DNA of 64,000 nt from Albidovulum sp. (lineage in GTDB: Bacteria; Pseudomonadota; Alphaproteobacteria; Rhodobacterales; Rhodobacteraceae), in assembly GCA_026989275.1 (NCBI GenBank), contig JALSJQ010000040.1, forward strand, positions 1-64,000, in the 5' to 3' direction. Positions 1 to 9,130 of the stretch are shown one piece after another. Numbering within the stretch: position 1 is the stretch's first letter; each line of letters begins with the position of its first letter. The notes under the pieces are model-generated. The model did no database searches. It had not been told where the DNA came from and was given only the letters and a program-made list of their open reading frames with translations. The position numbers were made by a program, and so were the translations under genes.

Positions 1-1
1 T

Positions 2-853
2 CCGGCCGGAGGCGAGATCGAACGTGCGACCTTCTTTCCGACGGCCGGTTACGTCACCGATCCGCAAGGGGCCGCCGCCGCTCTCGCCCGCGAGGCCGAG
101 GCCCGCGGCGCGCGCTTTCTCTTTCGCCGCAGCGTTGCCGCCATCCTGCGGACGGGGGGGCGTGTCGGTGGTGTTCGCCTCGCCGACGGCGAGGAGATCC
201 ACGCGCCGGTCGTGGTCAATGCCGCCGGCCCCTCCTCCTTCCGCATCAACGTCATGGCCGGCGTTCACGACGAGATCCGCGTGCCGACACGGCCTCTGCG
301 GCAGGAAGTGGCACATGTCCCCCAGCCCGAGGGGATCGACTTCTCCCCCGACGGACCGATCGTCTCCGACAGCGACATCGGCTGCTATGTCCGCCCCGAT
401 CACGGCGGCAACATTCTCGTCGGTTCCGAGATGCCCGATTGCGATCCGCGCATCTATGTCGAGGACGAGATCGGCTTCGACCGCTCGCATACCGACCAGT
501 GGACCAATCAGGTCTGGCGCTACGCGCTGCGTGCCCCGCGCCTGCCGATCCCTCATCACCCGTCGGGCGTGGTCGATCTCTACGACGTGACGCCCGACTG
601 GATCCCGATCTACGATCGCAGCTCCCTCGAGGGTTTCTTCCTCGCCATCGGCACGTCGGGCAACCAGTTCAAGAACGCCTTTTCCGCCGCGCGGCTGATG
701 GCGGGGCTGATCGAATATTGCGTGAACGGGGGGGACCACGACACCCGCCCCTACACCCATGCGCTGCCCCATGCCGGCGTCGCGATCGATGCGGGCTTCT
801 TCTCGCGGCTGCGCGACCCCGTGGGCGAAAGCTCGCGCTCGGTGCTCGGCTGA
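2..853 (+). CDS. FAD-dependent oxidoreductase, DAO family (5' end outside window)
   Basis: The last 283 residues of a flavoprotein of the D-amino-acid-oxidase/sarcosine-dehydrogenase type; the N-terminal dinucleotide-binding GxGxxG lies outside the window. What is visible fits the family: a substrate-domain stretch followed by VVVNAAGP near residue 75, the usual strand-and-glycine segment closing the FAD domain, and GTSGNQFKNA near residue 218, corresponding to the second FAD contact near the C-terminus. Such enzymes oxidise secondary or primary amines or amino acids to imines using FAD. The substrate cannot be told from this fragment. The next gene, another FAD oxidoreductase, begins 35 bases downstream in the same direction, so the two may be cotranscribed. 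Family assignment is firm, specificity open. Confidence 0.82.
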   Translation, partial: PAGGEIERATFFPTAGYVTDPQGAAAALAREAEARGARFLFRRSVAAILRTGGRVGGVRLADGEEIHAPVVVNAAGPSSFRINVMAGVHDEIRVPTRPLRQEVAHVPQPEGIDFSPDGPIVSDSDIGCYVRPDHGGNILVGSEMPDCDPRIYVEDEIGFDRSHTDQWTNQVWRYALRAPRLPIPHHPSGVVDLYDVTPDWIPIYDRSSLEGFFLAIGTSGNQFKNAFSAARLMAGLIEYCVNGGDHDTRPYTHALPHAGVAIDAGFFSRLRDPVGESSRSVLG

Positions 854-888
854 AGGGTCGCGGAGCCCGTTTCATCATGGAGGCATCC

Positions 889-2325
889 ATGCCCCGAGAC
901 GATCTCATCGCCCGCCTTGCGGCAATCGTCGGCCCCGACCAGGTGCTGACCGACCCGGCCGCCACCGCTCCCCATGAACGCGACATCACCAGCCAGTATC
1001 GGGGCCGCGCCCGCGCCGTGGTCCGGCCCGCCTCGACCGGGGAGGTCGCCGCGATTCTCGCCCTTGCCGAAGAGACCCGCACGCCCGTCATCCCCCAGGG
1101 GGGCAATACCGGGTTGTCGGGCGGCGGCGTGCCGGATGCCGGCGGCCGGGCGATCATCCTTTCGCTTTCCCGGATGAACCGCATCCTCGCCATCAAGCCC
1201 GCCTCGCGGGTGGCCGTCGTCGAGGCCGGCGTGATCCTCGACCGGCTGCGCGAGGCGGCGGAGGCGCACGATCTCGTCTTCCCCCTCGTCTTCGGCGCCC
1301 GCGGCTCGTGCCAGATCGGCGGCAATCTTGCCACCAATGCCGGCGGTTCCAACGTGCTGCGCTACGGCAATGCCCGCGCGCTCTGCCTCGGCATCGAGGC
1401 GGTGCTGCCGGGCGGCGAGATCCTCGATCTCATGAGCGAGCTGCACAAGGACAATTCGGGCTACGATCTGCGCGACCTCCTGATCGGCTCGGAAGGCACG
1501 CTCGGGGTCATCACCCGGGCGGTGCTCCGGCTCTTCCCGAAACCGAAGGCCCACGCCACGGCGATGGTGGCGATGACGCGGCTCGAGGACGCGCTCGACC
1601 TGCTCAACCGCCTCGTTGCCGAGAGCGGCGGCGCGGTCGAGGCCTTCGAATACATGCCGGCCGGCTATTTCGACATTCTCGCCGAAATCGCCCCCGATCT
1701 GCGCCCGCCTTTCGCGGCATCCCATCCCGTCAACATCCTGATCGAGATCGCCGCCACCGGCGAAGGCGACGCCACGCCCGATGCGGCCGGCCGGCTGCCG
1801 GTCGTCTCCCGGCTCGAGGAAGTGCTCGGTGCATTTTTGGAAAAGGGGCTGGTAACCGATGCCGTCATCGCGCGCTCCGAAGCCCAGAGAGCCGAGATGT
1901 GGGCCCGCCGCGAATGGGCCTTCGAGGTGGCAATGGCCCGCGGCGTGCCCGTGGCCAACGACATCGCCCTGCCGCTCGAGGCCGTCGCGCCCTTCCTCGC
2001 GACGATGGAGCGGAAGCTTCCGACCGTCGCGCCGCGGGCCGAGAGCGTCACCGTCGCCCATCTCGGAGACGGCAACCTGCATTACGCAGTCTGGCCCGAA
2101 CCCGGCGCGCCGCGCGATCCGGCCCTGGCCGACCGGGTGATGGAGATGGTCGAGGAGGAGGTGCGGCGGCTCGGCGGCAGCTTCTCGGCCGAACATGGCA
2201 TCGGCGTCTCCAAGCTCGCCTCGATGCGCCGGCGCAAGGATCCGGTGGCCCTCGCGACGATGAAGCGCATCAAGAAGGCCCTCGACCCGCACGGCATCAT
2301 GAACCCCGGCAAGCTCCTGCCCTGA
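889..2325 (+). CDS. FAD-binding oxidoreductase, GlcD / D-2-hydroxyacid dehydrogenase type
   Basis: A 478-residue protein with the two-domain layout of the GlcD/DLD/D-2-hydroxyglutarate dehydrogenase family. The PCMH FAD-binding domain comes first, with PQGGNTGLSGGG at 69-80 and GSEGTLGVITRA near 195-206. The FAD-oxidase C domain follows, with HLGDGNLHY near 390 (metal-binding histidines), EHGIG near 435 and the terminal NPGKLLP. Such enzymes oxidise a D-2-hydroxy acid to the 2-oxo acid. An in-frame ATG lies upstream at 877, but GGAGG at 879-883 sits five bases before the ATG at 889, which is therefore chosen. Glycolate oxidase GlcD, D-lactate dehydrogenase and D-2-hydroxyglutarate dehydrogenase are all possible; no glcE or glcF follows, which argues against the glycolate oxidase complex. 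Confidence 0.85.
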   Translation: MPRDDLIARLAAIVGPDQVLTDPAATAPHERDITSQYRGRARAVVRPASTGEVAAILALAEETRTPVIPQGGNTGLSGGGVPDAGGRAIILSLSRMNRILAIKPASRVAVVEAGVILDRLREAAEAHDLVFPLVFGARGSCQIGGNLATNAGGSNVLRYGNARALCLGIEAVLPGGEILDLMSELHKDNSGYDLRDLLIGSEGTLGVITRAVLRLFPKPKAHATAMVAMTRLEDALDLLNRLVAESGGAVEAFEYMPAGYFDILAEIAPDLRPPFAASHPVNILIEIAATGEGDATPDAAGRLPVVSRLEEVLGAFLEKGLVTDAVIARSEAQRAEMWARREWAFEVAMARGVPVANDIALPLEAVAPFLATMERKLPTVAPRAESVTVAHLGDGNLHYAVWPEPGAPRDPALADRVMEMVEEEVRRLGGSFSAEHGIGVSKLASMRRRKDPVALATMKRIKKALDPHGIMNPGKLLP

Positions 2326-2428
2326 AAGGGGCGGCCGGAAGCGCGGCACATTCTTGCCTCCGGGCTTTTCCCCGGGCGCTGGCAGGCGATCTCCCGGCTG
2401 CACCCCGGAGCGGGCGTCTGCCTGGAAA

Positions 2429-2460
2429 CTGCCGGAGCATGGAGCCGAGCGCTCCGGCAG
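2429..2460 (-). terminator. Hairpin terminator after merA
   Basis: A perfect 10-base inverted repeat (CTGCCGGAGC / GCTCCGGCAG) with a 12-base loop. Read on the minus strand the stem is followed by TTT, and it lies about 105 bases past the merA stop codon, so it most likely ends merA transcription. In the plus direction, for the convergent oxidoreductase gene, there is no T run. Confidence 0.5.
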
Positions 2461-2565
2461 GACCATCCACCCGGTGCGGCATGGGCGATCATTGCATGGG
2501 CGAAGGCTGGCGCCGGGCGGTGCAGCGCATTCCGAGGGCGGCACGAGGGGTGAGGGCAGGTCGTC

Positions 2566-3999
2566 CTAGCCGGCGCAGCAGGAGAGCCGGTTCACGTCCT
2601 TTTCGAAGGTCTGCGCCGCCAGCTTCAGCCCCTCGACCATGGTGAGATAGGGGAAGATGGTGGCGGCGAGATCCTCATGGGTCATGCCCTGGCGGATGGC
2701 CAGCGCGAGGGTCTGGATGCTGTCGCCGGCCTCGGGCGCGAGGATCTGTCCTCCCAGAAGCCGCCCGCTCTCGCGATCGGCCACGAGCTTGATCAGCCCG
2801 CGCACATCCCGCGCCGCCGCCGCCCGCGGCACCGCTTCGAGCGGCAGCAGCGAGGTGACGACTTCATGGCCCTTCGCCCGCGCCTCGGCCTCCGTCATGC
2901 CGACGGCGGCAAGCGCCGGATCGGTGAAGACGACGCTCGGTATCGGCCCGCCGTCGCGCACGAGCCCCGCCGCCTTCACCGCGTTGAGAGCGGCGACCCG
3001 CCCCTCATGGGCCGCCATGTAGACGAAGGGATCGCGCCCCGTCACGTCGCCGGCGGCGAAGATGCCCGGCACGCTGGTGGCCATGTGTGCGTCGGTGACG
3101 ACGAAACCGCGATGATCGGTCTTCACCCCGGCCGCTTCGAGCCCGAGCCCGTCGGTGTTGGGCACGCGGCCGGCCGCCACGAGAAGGGCGTCGGCCACGA
3201 GAGCCGCGCCGCCTTCGGGAAGAAGCCGGATCTCCGCCCCCCTGCGTTCGACGGCGCGATAGCCCTTCACCGTCACGATCCCGATTCCCTCGGCCGCAAG
3301 ATGGCGCATGAGATCGGTGCGGATCTCGGGTTCGGCCTGCGGCAGAATGCCGCGGCGCGACAGCAGCGTCACCCGCACTCCGGCTCGCGCGAAGAGCTGC
3401 GCCAGCTCGCATCCGACATACCCCGCCCCGATAATGATGAGCCGCGCGGGCAGCGTCTCGAGATCGAGGGCCTCGGTGCTGGTCAGGCAGCCAGCTTCCG
3501 CAAGCCCTTCGATCGGCGGCAGATAGGGCCGGCTGCCGGTGGCGATGACGACCCGCCCCGCATCGAGCGGCCGCCCATCGACCATGATCGCGCCCCCCTC
3601 GCCGAGGCGCGCCCTGCCCCCGATCAGGCGGATCGAGGGCCAGGCAGGCAGCAGGTCCACGTATTTCCTTGCCCGCATCTCTTCCACGAGGGCGCGCTTG
3701 CGGGCAACGGTTTCGGCCCAGTCGGTCAGCCGGGCTTCGGCCTCGATGCCGCCGAAGCGGCGCGCCGCCGGTGCCCGGGCGAAGATCTCCACCGCCCGGA
3801 TCAGCGCCTTCGAGGGCACGCAGCCGACATTGACGCAGGTGCCACCGATGGTGCCGGCATTGACGAGGGCGACCTTCGCCCCCTCCTCCGCGGCGGCAAT
3901 GGCGGCCGAGAATCCGGCCGAGCCACCGCCGATCACCGCGAGATCGTAGCGGTGGGCGAAAGCGTCGCCGGAATGCGCGGAAGGCTCTGGTGGTGTCAT
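2566..3999 (-). CDS. merA: Mercuric reductase (MerA), no N-terminal HMA domain
   Basis: A 477-residue cytoplasmic NADPH- and FAD-dependent disulfide oxidoreductase expected to reduce Hg(II) to volatile Hg(0). The FAD motif GGGSAG is at 24-29, the redox-active disulfide CVNVGC at 55-60, the second nucleotide-binding GAGYVGCE lies mid-protein, and the C-terminus ends SCCAG, the vicinal cysteine pair (474-475) that passes mercury to the active site and separates MerA from lipoamide dehydrogenase or glutathione reductase. The heavy-metal-associated domain of many MerAs is absent. The start at 3999 has AAGGAA upstream; longer in-frame extension would run through the promoter and operator at 4071-4101. 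No merT, merP or merR is adjacent. An unusual pyridine nucleotide-disulfide oxidoreductase of other function is the alternative, but the CC tail makes MerA much more likely. Confidence 0.88.
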   Translation of the reverse strand: MTPPEPSAHSGDAFAHRYDLAVIGGGSAGFSAAIAAAEEGAKVALVNAGTIGGTCVNVGCVPSKALIRAVEIFARAPAARRFGGIEAEARLTDWAETVARKRALVEEMRARKYVDLLPAWPSIRLIGGRARLGEGGAIMVDGRPLDAGRVVIATGSRPYLPPIEGLAEAGCLTSTEALDLETLPARLIIIGAGYVGCELAQLFARAGVRVTLLSRRGILPQAEPEIRTDLMRHLAAEGIGIVTVKGYRAVERRGAEIRLLPEGGAALVADALLVAAGRVPNTDGLGLEAAGVKTDHRGFVVTDAHMATSVPGIFAAGDVTGRDPFVYMAAHEGRVAALNAVKAAGLVRDGGPIPSVVFTDPALAAVGMTEAEARAKGHEVVTSLLPLEAVPRAAAARDVRGLIKLVADRESGRLLGGQILAPEAGDSIQTLALAIRQGMTHEDLAATIFPYLTMVEGLKLAAQTFEKDVNRLSCCAG

Positions 4000-4070
4000 G
4001 GCGGGTTCCTTGTCGGTGAAATCGGGGCGATTCGACGAGGTGGGCGGCTCGGAAGCCGATCCGCAGGCGG

Positions 4071-4101
4071 GGGATGCACCCTGTAGCCGATGCAGGGTCA
4101 A
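4071..4101 (-). promoter_or_regulatory. MerR-family operator and promoter of merA
   Basis: Read on the minus strand, a -35 TTGACC (4101-4096) overlaps a dyad ACCCTG-N9-CAGGGT (4098-4078). This is the arrangement of MerR-family promoters, where an activator untwists an overlong spacer; the arm sequence matches the CadR/PbrR/MerR class of operators as I know them. With a 19-base spacer the -10 would be CATCCC at 4076-4071, a weak match. The merA start codon lies about 75 bases downstream. No MerR-family regulator is encoded in the window, so the regulator must act from elsewhere. In the remainder of the 320-base gap 4000-4319 I see nothing further. Confidence 0.7.
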
Positions 4102-4319
4102 GCCCCGCCGGCCGCTTCCGGCAAGAGCGCCCCGAGCGCGTCGCGCCGCCCCGAGATCGAAGAAACCGGAGCCGGGTCATGATCGCGCCGCGAGAACCGG
4201 ACGCATCCGGCCTTGTTCGGGGGTGCGATACGGCGCTTCGGACACGGCAGGCCTGCGTGGCGGCCCGTCCCCTCGCCCATGGTGCCGGTGCAGGGAAGGG
4301 CGCTCCGGGGGCAAGCCGG

Positions 4320-5264
4320 TCAGTCCTCGAAGAAGCCCGGCCCCGCGAGGCGCAGGAGGTAGCGGCCGAGCCCTTCGCCCAGCTCCTCGGCCAGCGCCGG
4401 CGTCGCCCGCATCCGATGGGCATGACGCACCGAGCCGTCGGGCCTGAGAATCTCGCCTTGCAGCAGGATTTCGGAGCCGGTGCGTATTGCATGCCCGCCG
4501 ATCGGCGTGCGGCAGGAGCCGTCGAGCACCCTGAGAAAGGCGCGTTCGGCCACGAGGCATTCCCAGGTCGGCGCGTGATGGATGGGCGCAAGGAGGTTGG
4601 CGATGCGCGCATCCTCGATGCGGCGCTCGACACCGATCACCCCCTGCGCCACCGCGGGCAGCATCTCCTCGACCGGGATCGGCGTGGCCGGCACCTCGCC
4701 CATGAGGCCGAGCCGCCGCAACCCCGCCATGGCCAGAAAGGTGCAGCGCGCGACTCCGTCCGCAAGCTTGCCGAGCCGGGTCTGCACGTTGCCGCGAAAC
4801 TCGACCACCTCGAGATCGGGGCGCCGGGCCAGAAGTTGCGCCCGCCGCCGGAGCGAGGAGGTGCCGACCACCTCGCCCGCCGCAAGATCGTCGAGCGAGT
4901 GCACCCCATCGCCCACGAGCGCGTCGCGCGGATCCTCCCGCTCGAGGCAGCAATCGATGACGAGCCCCGGGGGCTGTTCGACGGGCATGTCCTTCATCGA
5001 ATGCACGGCGATGTCGATCGTGGCGGCAAGAAGCGCCTCCTCGATCTCCTTCGTGAAAAGCCCCTTGCCGCCGATCTCGCCCAAGGGCCGATCGAGCACC
5101 CTGTCGCCCGTGGTGCGGATGACGACGATCTCGAACGCTTCTTCGGGAAGATCGTGGGCGGCGGCGAGCCTGTCGCGCACTTCATGGGCCTGGGCCAGCG
5201 CCAGCGGCGAACCGCGGGTGCCGATGCGCAGGGGCGAGGCGGGGGTGGGCATGGCGTCGGTCAT
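4320..5264 (-). CDS. hemC: Porphobilinogen deaminase (hydroxymethylbilane synthase)
   Basis: A 314-residue cytosolic enzyme that polymerises four porphobilinogens into hydroxymethylbilane in heme synthesis. It starts with the family's [14 protein letters not shown] and keeps [13 protein letters not shown] and the [10 protein letters not shown] loop, whose Cys251 carries the covalent dipyrromethane cofactor. Length is typical. The start at 5264 follows AGGAAGG; an ATG four codons later is also possible. It is transcribed away from hemE across a 370-base gap, an arrangement that places two successive-pathway heme genes (hemD missing between them) back to back. Confidence 0.96.
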   Translation of the reverse strand: MTDAMPTPASPLRIGTRGSPLALAQAHEVRDRLAAAHDLPEEAFEIVVIRTTGDRVLDRPLGEIGGKGLFTKEIEEALLAATIDIAVHSMKDMPVEQPPGLVIDCCLEREDPRDALVGDGVHSLDDLAAGEVVGTSSLRRRAQLLARRPDLEVVEFRGNVQTRLGKLADGVARCTFLAMAGLRRLGLMGEVPATPIPVEEMLPAVAQGVIGVERRIEDARIANLLAPIHHAPTWECLVAERAFLRVLDGSCRTPIGGHAIRTGSEILLQGEILRPDGSVRHAHRMRATPALAEELGEGLGRYLLRLAGPGFFED

Positions 5265-5634
5265 GGCGCCTTCCTATCCGAGCCGTGCCGCCCTGCCAAC
5301 CCGGCCCGGTTGCGGACGAAAAATCGCATCCGGGTTCGTCTCGCCGTCTCCTCGGGAACGAGGAATGCCGAATCGGGCCATGCGCGCGACGGGAGCCCGG
5401 GCGGTCTTCCCCGGTTCGGGGGGCGGGGCTGTTTCCGGCCCCGGCAGCTTCGGCAGCGGGGAGGGACGGAGCGCGGCGGGCGCTCTTCGCGACAACCATG
5501 CCACGGCCCCGCCCGGCCGCGGGTCGGGCGGCCCGCCCCGGCTTCGTGAGCCGGCCGATGGCAAGCCCCGCCCTTGCACCGCATTGACAGGGGCGAAGCG
5601 AGCGGCGAAGGAAGGGCCAGCCAGGGAGAGCGCC
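5265..5634. other. Intergenic region between divergent hemC and hemE
   Basis: A 370-base GC-rich gap that must hold the promoters for both heme genes. The only recognisable element is TTGACA at 5584-5589 on the plus strand, 45 bases before the hemE start; no convincing -10 follows at 16-18 bases. Open frames here are short, lack ribosome sites and resemble nothing known to me. Confidence 0.4.
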
Positions 5635-6705
5635 ATGTCCGACACTGCCGCCAGACCGCCCGCCAAACCCCTTCTCGCCGCCCTCCTTGCGGGGCAACGG
5701 GTCGATCCACCGCCGATCTGGCTCATGCGCCAGGCGGGCCGCTATCTGCCCGAATACCGGGCGACGCGCGCGAAGGCCGGAGATTTCCTATCGCTGTGCT
5801 ATACGCCCGAACTGGCCGCCGAGGTCACGCTGCAGCCGATCCGCCGCTTCGGCTTCGATGCCGCCATCCTTTTCGCCGACATCCTTCTGGTGCCCCAGGC
5901 TCTCGGTGCCGATCTGTGGTTCGAAACCGGCGAAGGGCCCCGGCTTTCCACCGTCACCACCCCGGCGGACCTTGCCCGCCTCAAGCCGGCCGAGGCCATC
6001 CACGAACATCTTGCGCCGGTCTATGAAACGGTGCGGATCCTCTCGCGCGAGCTGCCCCGCGAAACCACGCTGATCGGTTTTGCCGGCGCCCCGTGGACGG
6101 TGGCGAGCTACATGGTTGCCGGTCGCGGCACCCCCGATCAGGGCCCCGCCCACCGTCTGAAGGCGGAGGACCGGCCGACTTTCGACGCCCTGATCGACCG
6201 TCTCACCGAAGCCACCGTCGTCTACCTGTCGGCCCAGATCGCGGCCGGGGCCGAGGCCGTCAAGCTGTTCGACAGCTGGGCCGGGTCGCTGAAGGGCGAG
6301 GATTTCGACCGCTATGCGCTCGTCCCGGCGCGGCGCATCGTCTCGGCGCTGAAGGAGCGGCACCCCGGCGTGCCCGTGATCGCCTTTCCCCGCGGGGCCG
6401 GCGAACGCTATGCCGGTTTCGCCCGTGCCAGCGGGGCCGATTGCGTTGCCCTCGACACGGCCGTCGATCCGGCCTGGGCGGCGCGCGAGGTGCAGAAGGA
6501 CGGTTGCGTTCAGGGCAATCTCGACCCTCGGCTGATGGTAGAGGGTGGCGCGGCACTCGAGGCCGAAACCCGCCGCATTCTCGAGGCCTTCTCGGGCGGC
6601 CCCCACATCTTCAATCTCGGCCACGGCATCACTCCCGATGCCGACCCCGACAATGTCGCCCGTCTGGTCGATATCGTTCGCGAATGGGGGGCCACGCGGC
6701 GCTGA
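5635..6705 (+). CDS. hemE: Uroporphyrinogen III decarboxylase
   Basis: A 356-residue cytosolic enzyme that removes four carboxylates from uroporphyrinogen III to give coproporphyrinogen III. The substrate-binding signature [13 protein letters not shown] is at 29-41 and the second signature [13 protein letters not shown] lies near 145-157; the C-terminal NLGHGI motif is present. The ATG at 5635 is preceded by AGGGAGAG; longer in-frame extension upstream has no family similarity and is rejected. Divergent from hemC. Length is normal for the family. Confidence 0.96.
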   Translation: MSDTAARPPAKPLLAALLAGQRVDPPPIWLMRQAGRYLPEYRATRAKAGDFLSLCYTPELAAEVTLQPIRRFGFDAAILFADILLVPQALGADLWFETGEGPRLSTVTTPADLARLKPAEAIHEHLAPVYETVRILSRELPRETTLIGFAGAPWTVASYMVAGRGTPDQGPAHRLKAEDRPTFDALIDRLTEATVVYLSAQIAAGAEAVKLFDSWAGSLKGEDFDRYALVPARRIVSALKERHPGVPVIAFPRGAGERYAGFARASGADCVALDTAVDPAWAAREVQKDGCVQGNLDPRLMVEGGAALEAETRRILEAFSGGPHIFNLGHGITPDADPDNVARLVDIVREWGATRR

Positions 6706-7021
6706 TGCCGCCGCCCGGGGCTCGCAGGTCCGTGTGCCGCGGTCCGGCCCCCGAGCGTTCCCCTCGATTCCCCCTCGGTGCCGGGACCCTTCACCCGCTG
6801 TGCCCCCGCAGGGACCGGACGTTCCTGCGCCGGTGCCGGTTCCCTTCCTCGTCGCGATCGGGAGACGGAAGGCGATTCGCCGCTCTTTCGGCCTCTCGGG
6901 GCATGGCCCTTCCGCACGACCTCCCGTCTTTCAATGAGTTGGGCATTGTGCCGTGGCACGCGGTTCGCGTTTACCCTTTCTTGATGCTTTCCCGCGATCA
7001 TGGGGGCGAAAGGATTGTGCC
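6706..7021. other. Intergenic region between hemE and dprA
   Basis: A 316-base gap without a supported gene. It contains a short perfect palindrome-like element, GTGCC-GT-GGCAC at 6948-6959, 63 bases before the dprA start, that could be a protein-binding site. No hairpin followed by a T run is seen after hemE. Confidence 0.35.
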
Positions 7022-8635
7022 ATGCTCGACCAGCTCAGCCCTCATCCGCCATCACGGCCCTTCACCCCCGCCGCGGCCTCCCGGCCCGCCATGGCCGAAT
7101 TGCCGCCGGCCGAGCGGCTTGCCCGCTTTCGCCTTGCCCGCTCGCGTGGCGTCGGCCCGAAGCGGTTTCATCGGCTTCTTCATGAGCACGGGTCGGCCCG
7201 GGCGGCGCTCGCGGCGCTGGAGGAAAGCTGCCCTGGCGCCGTGCCCGGAGAAGCCGCCGCGCTCGAGGAAATCGCCCGTGGCCATGAAGCCGGCGCTGAA
7301 TGGTCCGTCTTCGGCGACGGCGCCCACCCCGCCTTCGGCGACGATCCCGCTCCCTTTCCGCCGCTCCTCTGGCGACGGGGAAACCCGGCCTGCCTCGCCG
7401 GGCCCGCGGCCGTGCCGGCCGTCGCCATTGTCGGGGCGCGGGAGGCCTCTGCGCCGGGCCGCGCCCTCGCACGGGAATTCGCCGCCGCTCTCGCGGAGGC
7501 CGGTCTGATCGTCGTATCCGGTCTCGCCCGCGGCATCGACACCGAGGCCCACCGGGCGGCCCTTTCGGTTGCGGGGGGCCGGTCCGTCGCGGTTCTTCCC
7601 TGCGGCATCGACCGGGTCTATCCGGCACGCAATGTCGCGCTGGCGCGCCGCATGGCCGATCCTGCGGGGCCCGGGGCGGTGATCTCCGCCCTTCCGGTCG
7701 GCACGCGGGTTCATCCGCGCAACTTCCCCGCCCGCAACCGGCTGATCGCCGCCCTTGCCGGCGCCGTCATCATCATCGAAGCCGCCGAACGTTCCGGCAC
7801 CATCCTGACGGCTCGTCTCGCCGCCGAGCTTGGCCGTGAGGTGCTCGTCGTTCCCGGCCATCCCCACGATCCGCGGGCCCGTGGTGCCAACCGCCTCATT
7901 CGGGAAGGCGCCATCCTCGTCCGCGACGTCGAGGACGTGTTCGAGGCCCTCACATCGCCCTTCGCCAACCCGATGGCGGCCCCCCGGCCCGCCGCGCGAG
8001 GAGGCGGGGCAGACGAGACGGCTCCGGCGGTGCAAGGCGCCACCCCGCCTGTTTCCACCGCCGCAGCCGCTCCTTCGCTCCGGGGGAGCGGCGCTGCCCG
8101 GTCGGAGAACCGGGAAAAGGGCCGAATACGCGGGCTCCGCCGCCAAGATGAGGAGGCATCGCCCCCTGCCACGGTCGGCGCCGCGCAGCTCCGGGACGCC
8201 GCCGTTCGGGCCGCCTGCGGCAAGGAGAAGCATGAGGCGCCGGGTTCTGCCGGCCGCCGCCTCCTGCGTGATGGAAAGGACCGGGGCGGGGTGCAGGATG
8301 AAGATATTGCCGGCCGCCGTGCCGGAGATGCCCCGCCCCGGAGCGCCTCCGCCACTTGCGACGCGGATCCGCCGCGAAAAGCGGAACGGGGTGATCGGCG
8401 TCCCCCCTCAGAACGCCCAAACACCCCCTTCCCGGGGGCGGTTCTCGCCCCGGCAGAACGGGAGATTCTCGCGCTCTTCACCTCCGAGCCCGTTCTCGAG
8501 GACAGGATCCTGCGGGCGACCTCGCTGCCGGTGCGCAAGGCGATCGCCCTCATCACCCATCTCGAACTGAAGGGATACCTCGCCCGTCTGCCCGACGGCC
8601 GCATCCGGAAACTCGAGGAGACGGGGCATGCCTGA
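7022..8635 (+). CDS. dprA: DNA processing protein DprA with a long internal linker
   Basis: A 537-residue protein that loads RecA onto incoming single-stranded DNA in natural transformation. An N-terminal helical region leads into the Rossmann-like DprA core (about 130-315), with VAIVGARE, SGLARGIDTEAHRAAL, AIVLPCGIDR-like and SGTILTARLAAELGREV segments. The C-terminal winged helix occupies about 475-537. Between core and winged helix is an unusually long stretch (about 320-472) rich in Ala, Arg, Gly, Pro and charged residues with no domain I recognise; DprA proteins are commonly about 350-400 residues. The chosen start follows GAAAGGA; an upstream in-frame ATG at 6953 has no ribosome site. 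A comF gene, also linked to competence, lies at 41.9 kb. topA, often next to dprA, is absent. Confidence 0.92.
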   Translation: MLDQLSPHPPSRPFTPAAASRPAMAELPPAERLARFRLARSRGVGPKRFHRLLHEHGSARAALAALEESCPGAVPGEAAALEEIARGHEAGAEWSVFGDGAHPAFGDDPAPFPPLLWRRGNPACLAGPAAVPAVAIVGAREASAPGRALAREFAAALAEAGLIVVSGLARGIDTEAHRAALSVAGGRSVAVLPCGIDRVYPARNVALARRMADPAGPGAVISALPVGTRVHPRNFPARNRLIAALAGAVIIIEAAERSGTILTARLAAELGREVLVVPGHPHDPRARGANRLIREGAILVRDVEDVFEALTSPFANPMAAPRPAARGGGADETAPAVQGATPPVSTAAAAPSLRGSGAARSENREKGRIRGLRRQDEEASPPATVGAAQLRDAAVRAACGKEKHEAPGSAGRRLLRDGKDRGGVQDEDIAGRRAGDAPPRSASATCDADPPRKAERGDRRPPSERPNTPFPGAVLAPAEREILALFTSEPVLEDRILRATSLPVRKAIALITHLELKGYLARLPDGRIRKLEETGHA

Positions 8636-8939
8636 GGCGGCAAGCGTCCGGGGTCTGCCCGCTCGGCATGTCTCGGAGCTGCGAAGACGTGCCGATGGAT
8701 GCGCGGGCGGCTACCGGGTCGGCCTGCCTGCCCTGCCCCCACGATCGCGGCTCTCCCGACCTGTTGCGGCCGGCATGCGCGTGGTGGCAATACCCCGCTT
8801 CTTCTCCTCTCTCGTGCTGGCCCGCCATCATGCGCCAATGCGCCTTGCAAGTCACGGCACCCGGCCTCCCGCTTCTCACGGCAACGAGCCGCCATGTCTG
8901 CGCGACGATGGAGAGGCCGTGGAGAACGATCACCCGGCT

Positions 8940-8955
8940 GGACACCTCCGGAAAC
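8940..8955 (+). repeat. Solitary IS5-type terminal repeat
   Basis: GGACACCTCCGGAAAC here is identical to both ends of the intact element at 58159-59461. The following three bases (ACC) also match the left end before similarity stops. No partner end is seen nearby, so this is either a remnant of a deleted copy or a related element's end. Confidence 0.65.
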
Positions 8956-9029
8956 ACCACATGTGTGATCTGCCCGGATCGTTTCGGCATGGCCGGCGAC
9001 ATGGAAAGCCGCCGCGCGCCAGCCGGCAT

Positions 9030-9130
9030 CGGGTCGAAAGGAGCAGGCCCCGATCCCGTGCCGTCGCGCCACCTCGGCCACCGTTGCCCGGCCCGCGACA
9101 TCTCGGCAACGAACCGCCTCTTTGCCTCGG
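9030..9130 (-). pseudogene. Decayed transposase fragment (IS66/IS3-type HTH)
   Basis: On the minus strand two reading frames together give AKRRFVAEMSRAG-like residues followed by VAEVARRHGIG, the N-terminal helix-turn-helix pattern of IS66 TnpA and IS3-family OrfA transposases. The pattern crosses a frame change and then degenerates, with no ribosome site or downstream domain. It is therefore a remnant, not a working gene. The exact family is uncertain because the helix-turn-helix motif is shared. Confidence 0.45.

Noticed and set aside
751-2544. A 597-codon minus-strand frame opposite the GlcD-type gene
   Set aside because: Antisense shadow of a conserved flavoprotein gene, without domain similarity.
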